The position numbers and the translations under genes are program-made. 64,000 bases of DNA from Catenovulum sp. 2E275 (GTDB taxonomy: Bacteria > Pseudomonadota > Gammaproteobacteria > Enterobacterales > Alteromonadaceae): positions 1-64,000 of the forward strand of contig NZ_JAOPFU010000016.1 of NCBI RefSeq assembly GCF_025515275.1. The letters run 5' to 3'. Shown one piece after another: positions 57,101 through 64,000 of this stretch. A model generated the notes under the pieces. It saw only the letters and a list, made by a program, of their open reading frames with translations, did no database searches and was not told the DNA's origin. The first letter of the stretch is position 1, and the number at the start of each line of letters is the position of its first letter.

Positions 57101-58562
57101 TGAACAAAATGGCAGTACAATGACTAATGAAATCTCGTATATTTCGGATCTGTATATTACTAATGGCGAAGATATTATTCATAATATTGCCGCAAAAGCG
57201 GTAGATTTAATTGATCCATCGACTTCTTATGGTCGTCCGAGCTTAGCGGTTACAACTCAAAATGTCGGATATTTATTTGATGGAGATCCAGCTACAACTT
57301 CTGATTTCAGAAATGGCGGTAATGGTGCTGGTGGCTATATTACTTTTGATTTTGGTGCCGGTAATGGACTTAAATTAACCAGTGTTGATATGTTAGCCCG
57401 CCAAGATGGTTATTATGGGCGGATCAATGGCGCGGTTGTACAAGGCTCGGATGATAATCAAAATTGGATAACTTTATCTTCAGCTGCGCTGCCAACTACA
57501 AACTGGCAGAATCTGAATATCGATCTTGTTCAAAAATTTCGTTATATCCGTTTGTACAATTCAAGTAGTTGGTTTGGCAACATGGCTGAAGTGAGATTTC
57601 ATGGTACTTATTATGGCCCAGTTGATGTTATTGAAACGGTAACATTAAGCTCTGAACAATCTGATAGCAGTGGTTTGGTTAAAACCGGCGAAACCGTTAC
57701 TTTGAATTTTGAAGCAACGGAGCAAATTGAAAATGTTTTGGTTAATATTCAAGGGCAGCCTGCAAATGTGATTAACCCTGACGGCTTCAACTGGACAGCA
57801 ACAGCAACTTTACCAAGTCATGTTGAGCCTGCGTATATTGAATTTAACCTTGCTTACAATACAGCTTCTGGTTATACCGGTAAACCCGAAACGACAACAA
57901 CAGATGCTTCAAGGCTATACCTTATAAATAGTACCAACTTAATTCAAAATTTAACCCAAGTAGTTGATCTTATTGACCCTTCAACAACGCATGGCAGGCC
58001 AGATCCGAGTATTACGTTAGCTATGGTAGAAACGCTATTAGATGCTGATATCAGCACTGTATCTGATTTTCGTTTAGGCTCTGACGGGCGAAATTCATAT
58101 ATTACTTTTGATTTTAAACAAGGTAATCAATTTGCATTTTCAGCACTTAATTTATTGGCCAGACAAGATAATTATTTCACTCGGATTAATGGCGCGATAG
58201 TTCAAGGCTCTGACGATAATCAAACTTGGAGTGATATTTCACAATCAGCCACTGCAACTCAAGACTGGCAAACGTTAACGAATATATCGTTAACGCCTTA
58301 TCGTTATATTCGCATTTATAATCCTAATTTTTGGTGGGGCAATATGGCAGAAATCCGCTTGCATGGTGAAATGATTACCAAAGGGGATTGGGATAAAGAT
58401 AATGATGTTGATCGTGATGACTTGACTGCTATGACCAGAGCAGTCGCTCGTCGAGACGCCGTTAGTACAAACTTTGATTTAAATAATGATGGGGTTGTTA
58501 ATTTACATGATGTACGCGTTATGCGTGATTTATGTACCCGTGATCAGTGTAAAACACAATAA
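54102..58562 (+). CDS. multidomain alginate-lyase-fold polysaccharide lyase with dockerin-like C-terminus
   Basis: A 1486-residue exported protein. The start is ATG 54102 (AGAGG five bases upstream); signal peptide about 1-42 (ending LNAAE). The catalytic alpha/alpha toroid (about 60-480) fits the alginate-lyase superfamily (PL38-like or similar), with NQH (239-241), E309-M-G-R312-D-Q-x-H316, and WDNVDGGGDFW. Then: CBM-like beta-sandwich (about 487-614), putative Ig domain (617-707), F5/8 type C domain (about 771-917), two repeats of Ig-like plus F5/8C (about 920-1172 and 1177-1423), and a dockerin-type tail with DKDNDVDRDDL and DLNNDGVVNLHDV. Likely acts on a uronic-acid polymer, which is family and context inference. 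The cohesin-like gene follows at 34 bp. Confidence 0.88.
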   Translation: MLSIKSSGRLKQILKQYSVLTKIVSSSAFLIAILPLSALNAAEIPTITSYEPQISETTDAGGFKHPGIGLTKPVLQNLRAQIEAQQEPWYSYYLAMLESPSAGLTVTASNQSTADPTVPKSIAFNSQGFNAMFIADGLKAYTQAILYYVTGEQAYRANAMAIIRLWSQMDPVQYEYFQDAHIHTGIPLNRMITAAEILRYTSTTNPDLEWSAADTTAFTNNLINPVIATFQYTNDEFMNQHLYPLMGAMAGYIFTGNQARFAEAVEWMTVNQTANNQGFNGSIKRLFRLVDKNANTGQTLTTPVVQHVEMGRDQAHGGGDLNNSAIIARMFLAQDAKVDPIDGTLSTGSDAVGIYEFLDNRILAAGDYFWRYMLGYQTDWVPTPFSIFNDGTVAGIYQRLSGQYRGRLLTANFWDLYYYYTYQTNVDLSQQAPYLFEAFVNRVPSLHYHAGGLQNAWDNVDGGGDFWLYIPSAAVNEGATYLPKAQTDDALVEIEQRYTQFDANSSTVTESNTAYVHVNTTPAGSKIAVVNLTYPSNSLIGIKFRSFGSAKLAISTDLDKTPYQQIYLPDTAGQWQYATYEIGNWGNYALVYLSLSGDGSVVDIDHFNIKAEQTLSPMTFNSIEHSNQYVTVANTLVNLDFSATDSSAGDVLTYRIENLPSGATFDSATGQFSWTPINPGETDFIVIASDGTSINAQPVSFNVTANRNQAVTTVVASYDENAIYTKTSLENFQTLHDATLAIIDSATDLEFSEQLVTLANAVNALKLVSPLLSDGSLDFSNIVESSFGSSIAVLTDGDNDTFGGFLRGENLFHTLDFGVDYKISAESFGIQSRLHFVDRGAGITVYASNDTLNWVRLTPGESEFKDAMSILAVDPQFNGQKFRYIKFEMINPQPDALRNNILNIMELGELRIFGQRFETENKLASVEMSSPAADETNFVTLGSEVTVSITAKEIVSNMKVTIQGVEAVVSSEDGINWTATATLNQVSQYGYAVISVEYDTEQNGSTMTNEISYISDLYITNGEDIIHNIAAKAVDLIDPSTSYGRPSLAVTTQNVGYLFDGDPATTSDFRNGGNGAGGYITFDFGAGNGLKLTSVDMLARQDGYYGRINGAVVQGSDDNQNWITLSSAALPTTNWQNLNIDLVQKFRYIRLYNSSSWFGNMAEVRFHGTYYGPVDVIETVTLSSEQSDSSGLVKTGETVTLNFEATEQIENVLVNIQGQPANVINPDGFNWTATATLPSHVEPAYIEFNLAYNTASGYTGKPETTTTDASRLYLINSTNLIQNLTQVVDLIDPSTTHGRPDPSITLAMVETLLDADISTVSDFRLGSDGRNSYITFDFKQGNQFAFSALNLLARQDNYFTRINGAIVQGSDDNQTWSDISQSATATQDWQTLTNISLTPYRYIRIYNPNFWWGNMAEIRLHGEMITKGDWDKDNDVDRDDLTAMTRAVARRDAVSTNFDLNNDGVVNLHDVRVMRDLCTRDQCKTQ
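55485..55494 (+). repeat. homopolymer of ten G in the lyase gene
   Basis: Ten consecutive G in an otherwise AT-rich gene, coding for part of D461-G-G-G-D465 in the catalytic domain. Such runs slip during replication; one base gained or lost would truncate the protein. The frame is intact in this sequence. Confidence 0.9.
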
Positions 58563-58596
58563 TCATCTTTTATAAATCATCAAAGAGAGAATAAAA

Positions 58597-59139
58597 ATGA
58601 AGCTACTAAAATATATAATATTGAGTTTATGCGCAGTGGTTTATCAGGCGCAGGCTAATTTAATAAAAATAGAATTAGATAATACAAACTTATCCGTTGG
58701 AGAGACTATAACAGCGTCTTTAATCGCTGATTTTGATGACTCTGTAGATACAATTGATCTAGATATTTTGTTTGATACCAGCTTATTTAGCTTAAACAGT
58801 TCCAATATATTAACTGATTTACCTAACGATGGCTTTGATAATATATTTGCTTTTGAAGCAAATCCAACCGGAGCTGGTTTAACTTTTTTGTCATTTAACA
58901 ATCTATTTAGCGGCAATTTAATGCTGGCATCATTTGAGCTAACCGCACTAACCGAAGGCATTTCGTCCATCACAGTACAGACAAATGAGTTATATAATTT
59001 TGCGCTGGATGAAAGCTATAACTTTGCACAAATAACGCCAGCTTCAGCGAGTGTTATTACTCAAGTGCCGGAGCCAACTCATTTTGCATTGTTTCTAGTT
59101 GGGTTAATCTTAGCGGGTCGTTTACGAAAACAGAAATAA
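58597..59139 (+). CDS. PEP-CTERM protein with cohesin-like domain
   Basis: A 180-residue surface protein. Signal peptide 1-20 (ending AQA). Residues about 21-150 look like a cohesin domain: LSVGETITASLIADF, TIDLDILFDTSLFSL, then LMLASFELTALTEGISSITV, matching the pattern of strands ending in a-x-F-x-L-x-A-x-x-x-G-x-S. The C-terminus has VPEP (157-160), a hydrophobic helix and RLRKQK, a full PEP-CTERM exosortase sorting signal. AGAGAG precedes the ATG, 34 bp after the dockerin-bearing lyase gene, so the two are probably one operon. The exosortase itself is outside the window. The cohesin call rests on pattern, not on a search. Confidence 0.85.
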   Translation: MKLLKYIILSLCAVVYQAQANLIKIELDNTNLSVGETITASLIADFDDSVDTIDLDILFDTSLFSLNSSNILTDLPNDGFDNIFAFEANPTGAGLTFLSFNNLFSGNLMLASFELTALTEGISSITVQTNELYNFALDESYNFAQITPASASVITQVPEPTHFALFLVGLILAGRLRKQK

Positions 59140-59158
59140 CAAATTTGCTTATTGAGAT

Positions 59159-59186
59159 AAAAAGCCTCATTTTTGTGAGGCTTTTT
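59159..59186 (+). terminator. terminator of the lyase/cohesin operon
   Basis: AAAAAGCCTCA / TGAGGCTTTTT perfect 11-bp stem followed by TATTTTAT. Confidence 0.92.
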
Positions 59187-59356
59187 TATTTTATATGTAT
59201 CTTAGACAAAACTTATCTATATAAGGCAGCCGTTTATATCTATTTAATAATATTTATTATACCAAATTTAAAGTTGTTACCTATTTATTCCATCAGTAAA
59301 CTAAGCCAAATTTGGCTGTTAGCCATATAACTTTATTTGAACGCTAGGTTTTTGAA

Positions 59357-60307
59357 ATGAATGTAGAACAAATTTTAGCTGCTTTTACACAGGCGGACGA
59401 TAATGAATTACCGCTGGCGGGGATTGAGGCGGCAAAAGCAAATTGGGCCTTGTTTTATCCTGAGTTAGTTAAGGTGATTGATGAGTTTATTGCTGAGCCT
59501 GCGTCACTTTCGGCCGAGCGACAAAATATCTTGTTTTACGGTACTTTTTTGTTAGCTGAGCTTAAATATACACCTGCGTTGGATAAAGTTTTAGAGCTAT
59601 TTGCTTGTCAGGATACTTTTTTAACCCCTATCGAATCTGTATTTGGCGATACATTGACTGAATTAGTACCTAGTTTATTTTATATTTTGGCGGATGGTAA
59701 TCCTGAAGTTTTATCTGATTTTATTTTGGGCGATCATCTGGCAATGTATAGTAAAGGCTCGGCCATTGAGGTGGTATTTGCTCAATTTGAAGCGGGTGTA
59801 GTATCAAGAGCGCAGTTGGTTGACTATATTTCTCTTTGGAAAAATACATTTTTGATTTCAACCGGTATCACGCATAATTTTTTAATGAGCGTGCTGGCTA
59901 CTTCCTGTATCGATTATCAGATTAATGAATTTAAAAATGAATTTATTGCGTTGTGTAATAAAAAAGTCTTTGATGAAGACAGAGCATCATTAGCTGAAAT
60001 TAAAGCTTGGGATGATACCGACGGGCTTAAACAAATTGAGTTGGGCTTTATTCAGGCTGATTTTAATTTAGTTGAAACCTTTGAATCTTGGGGAATGAAA
60101 GACGAAGGAGCGACTCTCTCTGAAGCGAGTGTCGAAGAAGAAATGAGACGCCTGCTTGGTGAAAATAATCCGTTTGCTAATACTATTTTTGATGAAGATT
60201 TTATTATGGAAAATAGCGTGCCGGTAAGTAGTTTGACTAAAGTTGGACGAAACGATCCTTGCCCTTGTGGGAGTGGTAAAAAATATAAAAAGTGTTGTTT
60301 GCATTAG
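59357..60307 (+). CDS. DUF1186 protein with SEC-C zinc motif
   Basis: This 316-residue cytoplasmic protein has a helical DUF1186 domain (about 5-240) and ends in a SEC-C motif, [21 protein letters not shown], whose C-x-C and C-C or C-H ligands bind zinc, as in SecA and other proteins that touch ribosomes or chaperones. The DUF1186 domain function is unknown. It is a single gene after the lyase operon terminator. Confidence 0.9.
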   Translation: MNVEQILAAFTQADDNELPLAGIEAAKANWALFYPELVKVIDEFIAEPASLSAERQNILFYGTFLLAELKYTPALDKVLELFACQDTFLTPIESVFGDTLTELVPSLFYILADGNPEVLSDFILGDHLAMYSKGSAIEVVFAQFEAGVVSRAQLVDYISLWKNTFLISTGITHNFLMSVLATSCIDYQINEFKNEFIALCNKKVFDEDRASLAEIKAWDDTDGLKQIELGFIQADFNLVETFESWGMKDEGATLSEASVEEEMRRLLGENNPFANTIFDEDFIMENSVPVSSLTKVGRNDPCPCGSGKKYKKCCLH

Positions 60308-60394
60308 GCCGATTAATAGTTTGCCTGCAACCGATGTAATTTCTTTTACCTGTGCAGGTTTGATACAATCAAGCGCTGAGTTAAGGGGAGTTAA

Positions 60395-61429
60395 ATGAAA
60401 TTATTGTACTGGTTAGATGAGTGGTTAACACTTTCGTCTGAGGAGCAGCAAGCACGTTTGCCTATAAGCGGAGATGATTTATTAGACGATGTATTTGTTA
60501 AATATCATTTTGTTGACCTGAATAAACCTTTGCTTTTTACTTTTTCTCCGGCTGGAACTAATGTGCAGGAACATGATTTGCACGATGATTTTGAACCCTG
60601 GGGTTATCGCTTAGCGCAAAAACAAAACGTAAATATTATCGCTTTTCAGCATTTGGGTATTAGTAATTGGTTTCGTAGCCGAAATTTAATTTTTTATCTT
60701 GAGCAGTTATCACCTTTGTTAACCCCTTTTAAGCAAAAATTAGGTTATGGGCTTAGCCGTGGTGGATTTGGTGTGGGCGCATTTGCGAATTTGCTGAAGT
60801 TAAATCAAGTATTGTTGTTTCATCCGGTTAGCACAAAAAATAAAGATAAAGCACCTTGGGATACGCGTTCGAGTACAGATATAGCGCAAAAATTTGACTG
60901 GCAGGGCGATTATCACGATTTAGATTTAGGCGAGGCTAAAGGCTATATAATTTATGACCCAACTAACCCTATTGATCGCCAACATGCTAAACGTTATTCA
61001 CAATTAACACATTTGCGGGTGTTTGGTATGGGTCATGGTACACATGCCACTTATTTAAATAAATTTGGTTTTTATAAGCAGGTTGCAATTGACTTTATTC
61101 GCCATCAACAAATCGATATTGTTCAGTTTCGTTTGCAAACCAAAACGTTACGTTTTAAAGAAGATTATTACCGCAGGCTGAATAAAGCGAATGCCAGCTC
61201 AGCTCACAGGTTAGATTTGTTAAGTAAAGCGCATCAAATTTTAATCGAAGAAAAAGAAGCTCATGTGCAGGAGCATCAAGCTCAAATTGATATTCAACCT
61301 TTAATTGATATTGCGATTAAACATCAGGATGAACACCCGCAGGATGCTATTCAGTTATTGGAAGTAGCTCAGCAATTAGTACCGGATGATCCGCTGATTG
61401 AAAATAAATTAAAACAGCTTAATAAATAA
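60395..61429 (+). CDS. putative alpha/beta-hydrolase-like protein with C-terminal helical region
   Basis: A 344-residue cytoplasmic protein. About 1-240 looks like an alpha/beta-hydrolase fold: LGYGLSRGGFGVGAF is a nucleophile-elbow-like loop with serine, and VFGMGHGTHATYL supplies a possible histidine. The C-terminal part (about 265-344) is helical and TPR-like (IAIKHQDEHPQDAIQLLEVAQQLVPDDPLI). I do not recognise the family, and catalysis is not proven. AAGGGGAG precedes the ATG. It is convergent with slyD over a long hairpin. Confidence 0.72.
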   Translation: MKLLYWLDEWLTLSSEEQQARLPISGDDLLDDVFVKYHFVDLNKPLLFTFSPAGTNVQEHDLHDDFEPWGYRLAQKQNVNIIAFQHLGISNWFRSRNLIFYLEQLSPLLTPFKQKLGYGLSRGGFGVGAFANLLKLNQVLLFHPVSTKNKDKAPWDTRSSTDIAQKFDWQGDYHDLDLGEAKGYIIYDPTNPIDRQHAKRYSQLTHLRVFGMGHGTHATYLNKFGFYKQVAIDFIRHQQIDIVQFRLQTKTLRFKEDYYRRLNKANASSAHRLDLLSKAHQILIEEKEAHVQEHQAQIDIQPLIDIAIKHQDEHPQDAIQLLEVAQQLVPDDPLIENKLKQLNK

Positions 61430-61480
61430 TCTCAGGCTCTCAAAAACGAATGTCTACAAATTTGAGAGAATCTGAGATTA
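61427..61480. terminator. long hairpin between convergent genes
   Basis: TAATCTCAG-GCTCTCAAA and its near complement at 61461-61480 form a long stem, between the hydrolase-like gene and slyD. Confidence 0.7.
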
Positions 61481-61515
61481 AATAGATAAAACCTAAATTA
61501 ACTAAAAAGTGTTAA

Positions 61516-62004
61516 TTAATGTTGATGTCCACATCCACCTGGTGAATGAACATGGCCGTGGGCAAGTTCTTCTGGTGTTGCTTCACGTACTTCTACTACT
61601 TCAACATCAAAAGTTAATTCAATACCTGCAAGTGGGTGATTACCGTCAACCGTAACAAATTCGTCTTCGATTTTAGTAATAAAAATAGACTGCTCGCCTT
61701 GATCTGTGTCTGCTCTTAATTGCATACCTTCATGAATTTCTTCAATATTATCAAAAACTTCAATTGGTAATCTTTGAACTAAACCTTCATGGCGCTCACC
61801 ATAGGCATTTACAGGTTCAATGGTACAAGAAAACGTATCGCCAGCTGTTTTTTCTAACAGTTCTTTTTCAAGACCCGGAATCAAAAAGCCTAGACCGTGA
61901 ATAAAAACCAGTGGATTTTTACCTTCTGAAGAGTCTAATACTTCATTTTCGTTATTTTTTACTTGGTAGTGCATTGAAACAACGGTATTTGCTGCTATTT
62001 TCAT
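61516..62004 (-). CDS. slyD: FKBP-type peptidyl-prolyl isomerase SlyD
   Basis: A 162-residue cytoplasmic PPIase/chaperone. The FKBP domain with inserted flap is clear: VVSMHYQVKNNENEVLDSS, LVFIHGLGFLIPGLEKEL, EAYGERHEGLVQRLP-like NAYGERHEGLVQ and VDGNHPLAGIELTFDVEVVEV. The C-terminal tail GHVHSPGGCGHQH is a metal-binding stretch as in SlyD proteins that donate nickel. The start ATG overlaps the ygfZ stop (ATGA), so it is second in an operon on the minus strand. Confidence 0.93.
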   Translation of the reverse strand: MKIAANTVVSMHYQVKNNENEVLDSSEGKNPLVFIHGLGFLIPGLEKELLEKTAGDTFSCTIEPVNAYGERHEGLVQRLPIEVFDNIEEIHEGMQLRADTDQGEQSIFITKIEDEFVTVDGNHPLAGIELTFDVEVVEVREATPEELAHGHVHSPGGCGHQH

Positions 62005-62924
62005 TTACTTTCCTCATATTCCAGTGAGTAAGGCAGAGCGGACAGTTGCACCGTTTTGCTACTATCATCTTTTACTCTAAGTGTGATGGTGGTGTCGGTA
62101 TCACTTGCTAAAACCGCAATACCATAAGTTTTTTGCTCAACCTGAGTGGTTAAAATGACTTCGCCTGCACGTCGCCAGCCGGAACCAACTTGTGCTTCTA
62201 GCGTGGTGCCGGTTTCTATTTGTGTATCGCTGGTAAAGCCAAAACTGGCTCGTTTGTTTTTACCTAAATAGCGCATTCTGGCAACGGTTTCTTGCCCCAT
62301 GTAGCAGCCTTTTTTAAAGCTGATTGCGCCTAATGCATGAGCATTTAGCATTTGCGGAACATATTCGCTTTGATGCTGAGCTTCAATAAACGGCCATACA
62401 TTTGTAGCAACCTGCGCATCAAAATAATTATCGTTTAATGACTCAAGCTGCTTAATCTGATCTGGATACTCTGCATCGCCAGCTTGAATATACAGCGCTA
62501 AATTTTCACTGATTAAACAAATATGGCCATTTAAAAATGGTTGCATTAAATGCAGTTGCGGCTGTATTTGGGATTGTTGATTCAGCCAGTCAGTTAAATT
62601 ATCGCCCTGTAATGCGCTAATTTGCCAATGGCTGGCCGTTTCTGCAATTTCAACTTTTGAGAATACCCCAAATTTTTTCAGTGCGGTCGCGCAGCCAGCT
62701 AGGCTGGATGTTTTTTGAAATAACAGCAACTCTTGTTCAACAGGCATTAAATAAAATAGTGCCCAGGTTTTACCTTTAGCGTCACAATGTGTGCCAAAGC
62801 TGGCCTGATTTTCAGCCAAGCTGGTGACATCACAAGTGACTTGACTGTTCAGGTAGGTTTTTTGATCTTGCCCTTTAATTGAAATGGCTTGCCAGTTTGC
62901 CAAGCTGATATGAAAAATAGACAT
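62001..62924 (-). CDS. ygfZ: tRNA-modifying/Fe-S assembly protein YgfZ
   Basis: A 307-residue folate-binding protein of the GcvT-like family that helps Fe-S enzymes such as MiaB. The signature KGCYMGQETVARMRYLGKNKR (near residue 220) is diagnostic. An N-terminal ISIKGQDQKTYLNSQVTCDVTSL segment is also typical. Length fits the E. coli protein (326). It is followed by slyD with a 4-bp overlap and is divergent from sdhE. Confidence 0.94.
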   Translation of the reverse strand: MSIFHISLANWQAISIKGQDQKTYLNSQVTCDVTSLAENQASFGTHCDAKGKTWALFYLMPVEQELLLFQKTSSLAGCATALKKFGVFSKVEIAETASHWQISALQGDNLTDWLNQQSQIQPQLHLMQPFLNGHICLISENLALYIQAGDAEYPDQIKQLESLNDNYFDAQVATNVWPFIEAQHQSEYVPQMLNAHALGAISFKKGCYMGQETVARMRYLGKNKRASFGFTSDTQIETGTTLEAQVGSGWRRAGEVILTTQVEQKTYGIAVLASDTDTTITLRVKDDSSKTVQLSALPYSLEYEESK

Positions 62925-63106
62925 GCTTATAAAAATACCTAAATCGAAAGATTAAAAGACGATTGTTAATAGGGTTAGTGTAGCAAATCGGGCGGTACAA
63001 AATATACCGTCATTTTGGGAATAAATAGTTTTTATTTATTTTGATAGCTTGCTTTACGCTATGCTATTTATCATTATGTATTTTTTTATATAAGTGTAAG
63101 TTTGAT

Positions 63107-63358
63107 ATGGAAAACCTATCCAGATTAAAGTGGGCATGCCGCCGCGGCATGTTAGAACTTGATGTGATTTTAATGCCGTTTGTTGAAAACCATTATTCAG
63201 AATTAACTGAAGCCGAGCAAGTGACTTTTCAACGTTTATTAAACGCCGATGATCCCGATTTATATGCATGGTTTATGGGGCATCAAGCATGCACCGATTT
63301 AGAGTTAGCTGCGCTTATTAAAAAAATACATTTACTCAACGGAGCAATTGTTAGTTAA
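63107..63358 (+). CDS. sdhE: FAD assembly factor SdhE
   Basis: An 83-residue flavinator of succinate dehydrogenase. The start is ATG 63107; a longer frame from 63041 would add a hydrophobic stretch unlike the family. MENLSRLKWACRRGMLELDVILMPF contains the RGxxE motif that touches SdhA, and DDPDLYAWFMGH matches E. coli SdhE. ygfX follows 39 bp downstream, as in E. coli. Confidence 0.95.
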   Translation: MENLSRLKWACRRGMLELDVILMPFVENHYSELTEAEQVTFQRLLNADDPDLYAWFMGHQACTDLELAALIKKIHLLNGAIVS

Positions 63359-63397
63359 TTATCCCGCTTATAATCAGAGAAATAGCAGAAAAACAGA

Positions 63398-63829
63398 ATG
63401 TTGAGAGTTTCTTTGAAAACAAGCCAGCAATGGCCTTGGGTCATTCGGGGCATTTTATTTTGCTGGTGGCTATTAACTTTGTTAATACTTTGGCCTGTTG
63501 AAACTCTGATGGCTGCTTTATTATTGCTGCTAAATGCGGGAACAGCATTTTATATTGGTCAAATTATAATTACTCAATATAGCCAATCTATGCCCAAAAT
63601 ATTGCAGTTTACCGATGATAATGGCTGTTTGTTAGATGGTGTACAGTATTCGGTTTTGTGGCACAGCTTTTATTTTGGTGACTGGTTTTATTTAAATCTG
63701 AGTAATGAAATGCTGGCGCCCAAAAAATTCAAGCTGATTTTATCACCCGATATGCTAAATCAAACCCAAAAGAGCCAGTTAAGGCGTTATTTAAAGCAAC
63801 ACAACAGAGCTTTTAGAAAACAAAGTTAA
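63398..63829 (+). CDS. YgfX-like membrane protein
   Basis: A 143-residue inner-membrane protein with two TM helices (about 15-33 and 36-54) then a cytoplasmic beta-rich domain. The sdhE-ygfX order matches E. coli, where YgfX (CptA) was reported to act with SdhE in a disputed toxin-antitoxin role. The match here rests on synteny and architecture as well as residues such as WPVETLMAALLLL, so the gene name is not certain. Confidence 0.8.
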   Translation: MLRVSLKTSQQWPWVIRGILFCWWLLTLLILWPVETLMAALLLLLNAGTAFYIGQIIITQYSQSMPKILQFTDDNGCLLDGVQYSVLWHSFYFGDWFYLNLSNEMLAPKKFKLILSPDMLNQTQKSQLRRYLKQHNRAFRKQS

Positions 63830-63894
63830 GTATCAGCATATAGTGCCAATCTGCCTGTTGTGTCAGACAGATTTGGCTAATCCAAAACTACAAA

Positions 63895-64000
63895 TTATTT
63901 AAAAGCGTCCGGTGTTAAAATGCTGGGTTTTGGATTTTCTTCCTGTTGCGGATAGTCAAGGTTATAGTGCAAGCCACGGCTTTCTTGTCTGGACATAGCG
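63895..64000 (-). CDS. nadB: L-aspartate oxidase, 3' end (partial)
   Basis: A minus-strand frame enters from the right edge and ends with TAA at 63895-63897. The peptide reads MSRQESRGLHYNLDYP and continues PSILTPDAFK, matching the C-terminus of NadB, the FAD enzyme that starts quinolinate/NAD synthesis. The rest lies outside the window. In related genomes nadB also sits next to ygfX. This frame is open to the edge, so the gene is not broken here. Confidence 0.85.
   Translation of the reverse strand, partial: AMSRQESRGLHYNLDYPQQEENPKPSILTPDAFK

Noticed and set aside
59145-59330. Open frame of 61 codons after the PEP-CTERM gene
   Set aside because: It spans the strong terminator at 59159-59186, has no ribosome site, and its hydrophobic composition is what AT-rich DNA gives.
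63398-63829. Toxin of a toxin-antitoxin pair with sdhE
   Set aside because: SdhE has a clear flavinylation role and the toxin role of YgfX is disputed, so I kept the neutral call.

Overview
The window reads as chromosomal DNA of an AT-rich marine gammaproteobacterium, most like the polysaccharide-degrading Alteromonadales (Catenovulum or Pseudoalteromonas-type). This is inferred from protein flavour: speA/speE, proB/proA, and a slyD-ygfZ-sdhE-ygfX-nadB neighbourhood, combined with many secreted carbohydrate-active enzymes and TonB-dependent receptors. No rRNA, tRNA, CRISPR array, prophage or insertion sequence with a transposase was seen.

Layout. 1-1322: an ECF sigma factor operon on the minus strand. 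1615-9314: secreted enzymes carrying ricin-type beta-trefoil modules (GH43 arabinanase, GH5-CBM6-ricin, ricin-GH5), with a DUF6445 protein and a secreted esterase between them. 9449-16318: housekeeping polyamine and proline synthesis (speA, speE, a CofD-like gene, proB, proA). 16900-22912: a periplasmic solute-binding protein next to a hybrid sensor kinase, tightly followed by cis/trans fatty-acid isomerase and a small monooxygenase. 24156-34701: a pectin/rhamnogalacturonan- or ulvan-type block (PL10 pectate lyase, beta-helix protein with ricin module, BNR_4 protein, GH105, GH2), with msrB inside it. 34931-37000: a siderophore-type TonB receptor behind a perfect Fur-like palindrome. 37105-44832: accessory genes (LysR, MFS, aldo/keto reductase, DUF2264, AraC, Tat-exported hydrolase, acetyltransferase). 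45014-59139: a LacI-controlled uronate-polysaccharide locus. 59357-64000: housekeeping genes ending in the 3' part of nadB.

The most interesting part is 45014-59139. Four 14-bp palindromic sites built around TATCG/CGATA lie upstream of the epimerase-isomerase pair, the lacI gene, the TonB receptor/GH97 pair and a 1486-residue polysaccharide lyase, which suggests one regulon. The lyase ends in two calcium-loop repeats resembling a type I dockerin. The next gene, 34 bp downstream, encodes a small cohesin-like protein with a PEP-CTERM sorting tail. Together they suggest a one-enzyme, cellulosome-like docking system sorted to the surface by an exosortase. The lyase gene also carries a run of ten G in its catalytic domain, a possible phase-variation switch.

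Intergenic DNA contains at least two families of short, non-coding inverted-repeat elements (MITE-like), in diverged copies. Start codons were moved inward from the longest open frame for twelve genes, where a Shine-Dalgarno sequence, signal peptide or family length supports the shorter form.
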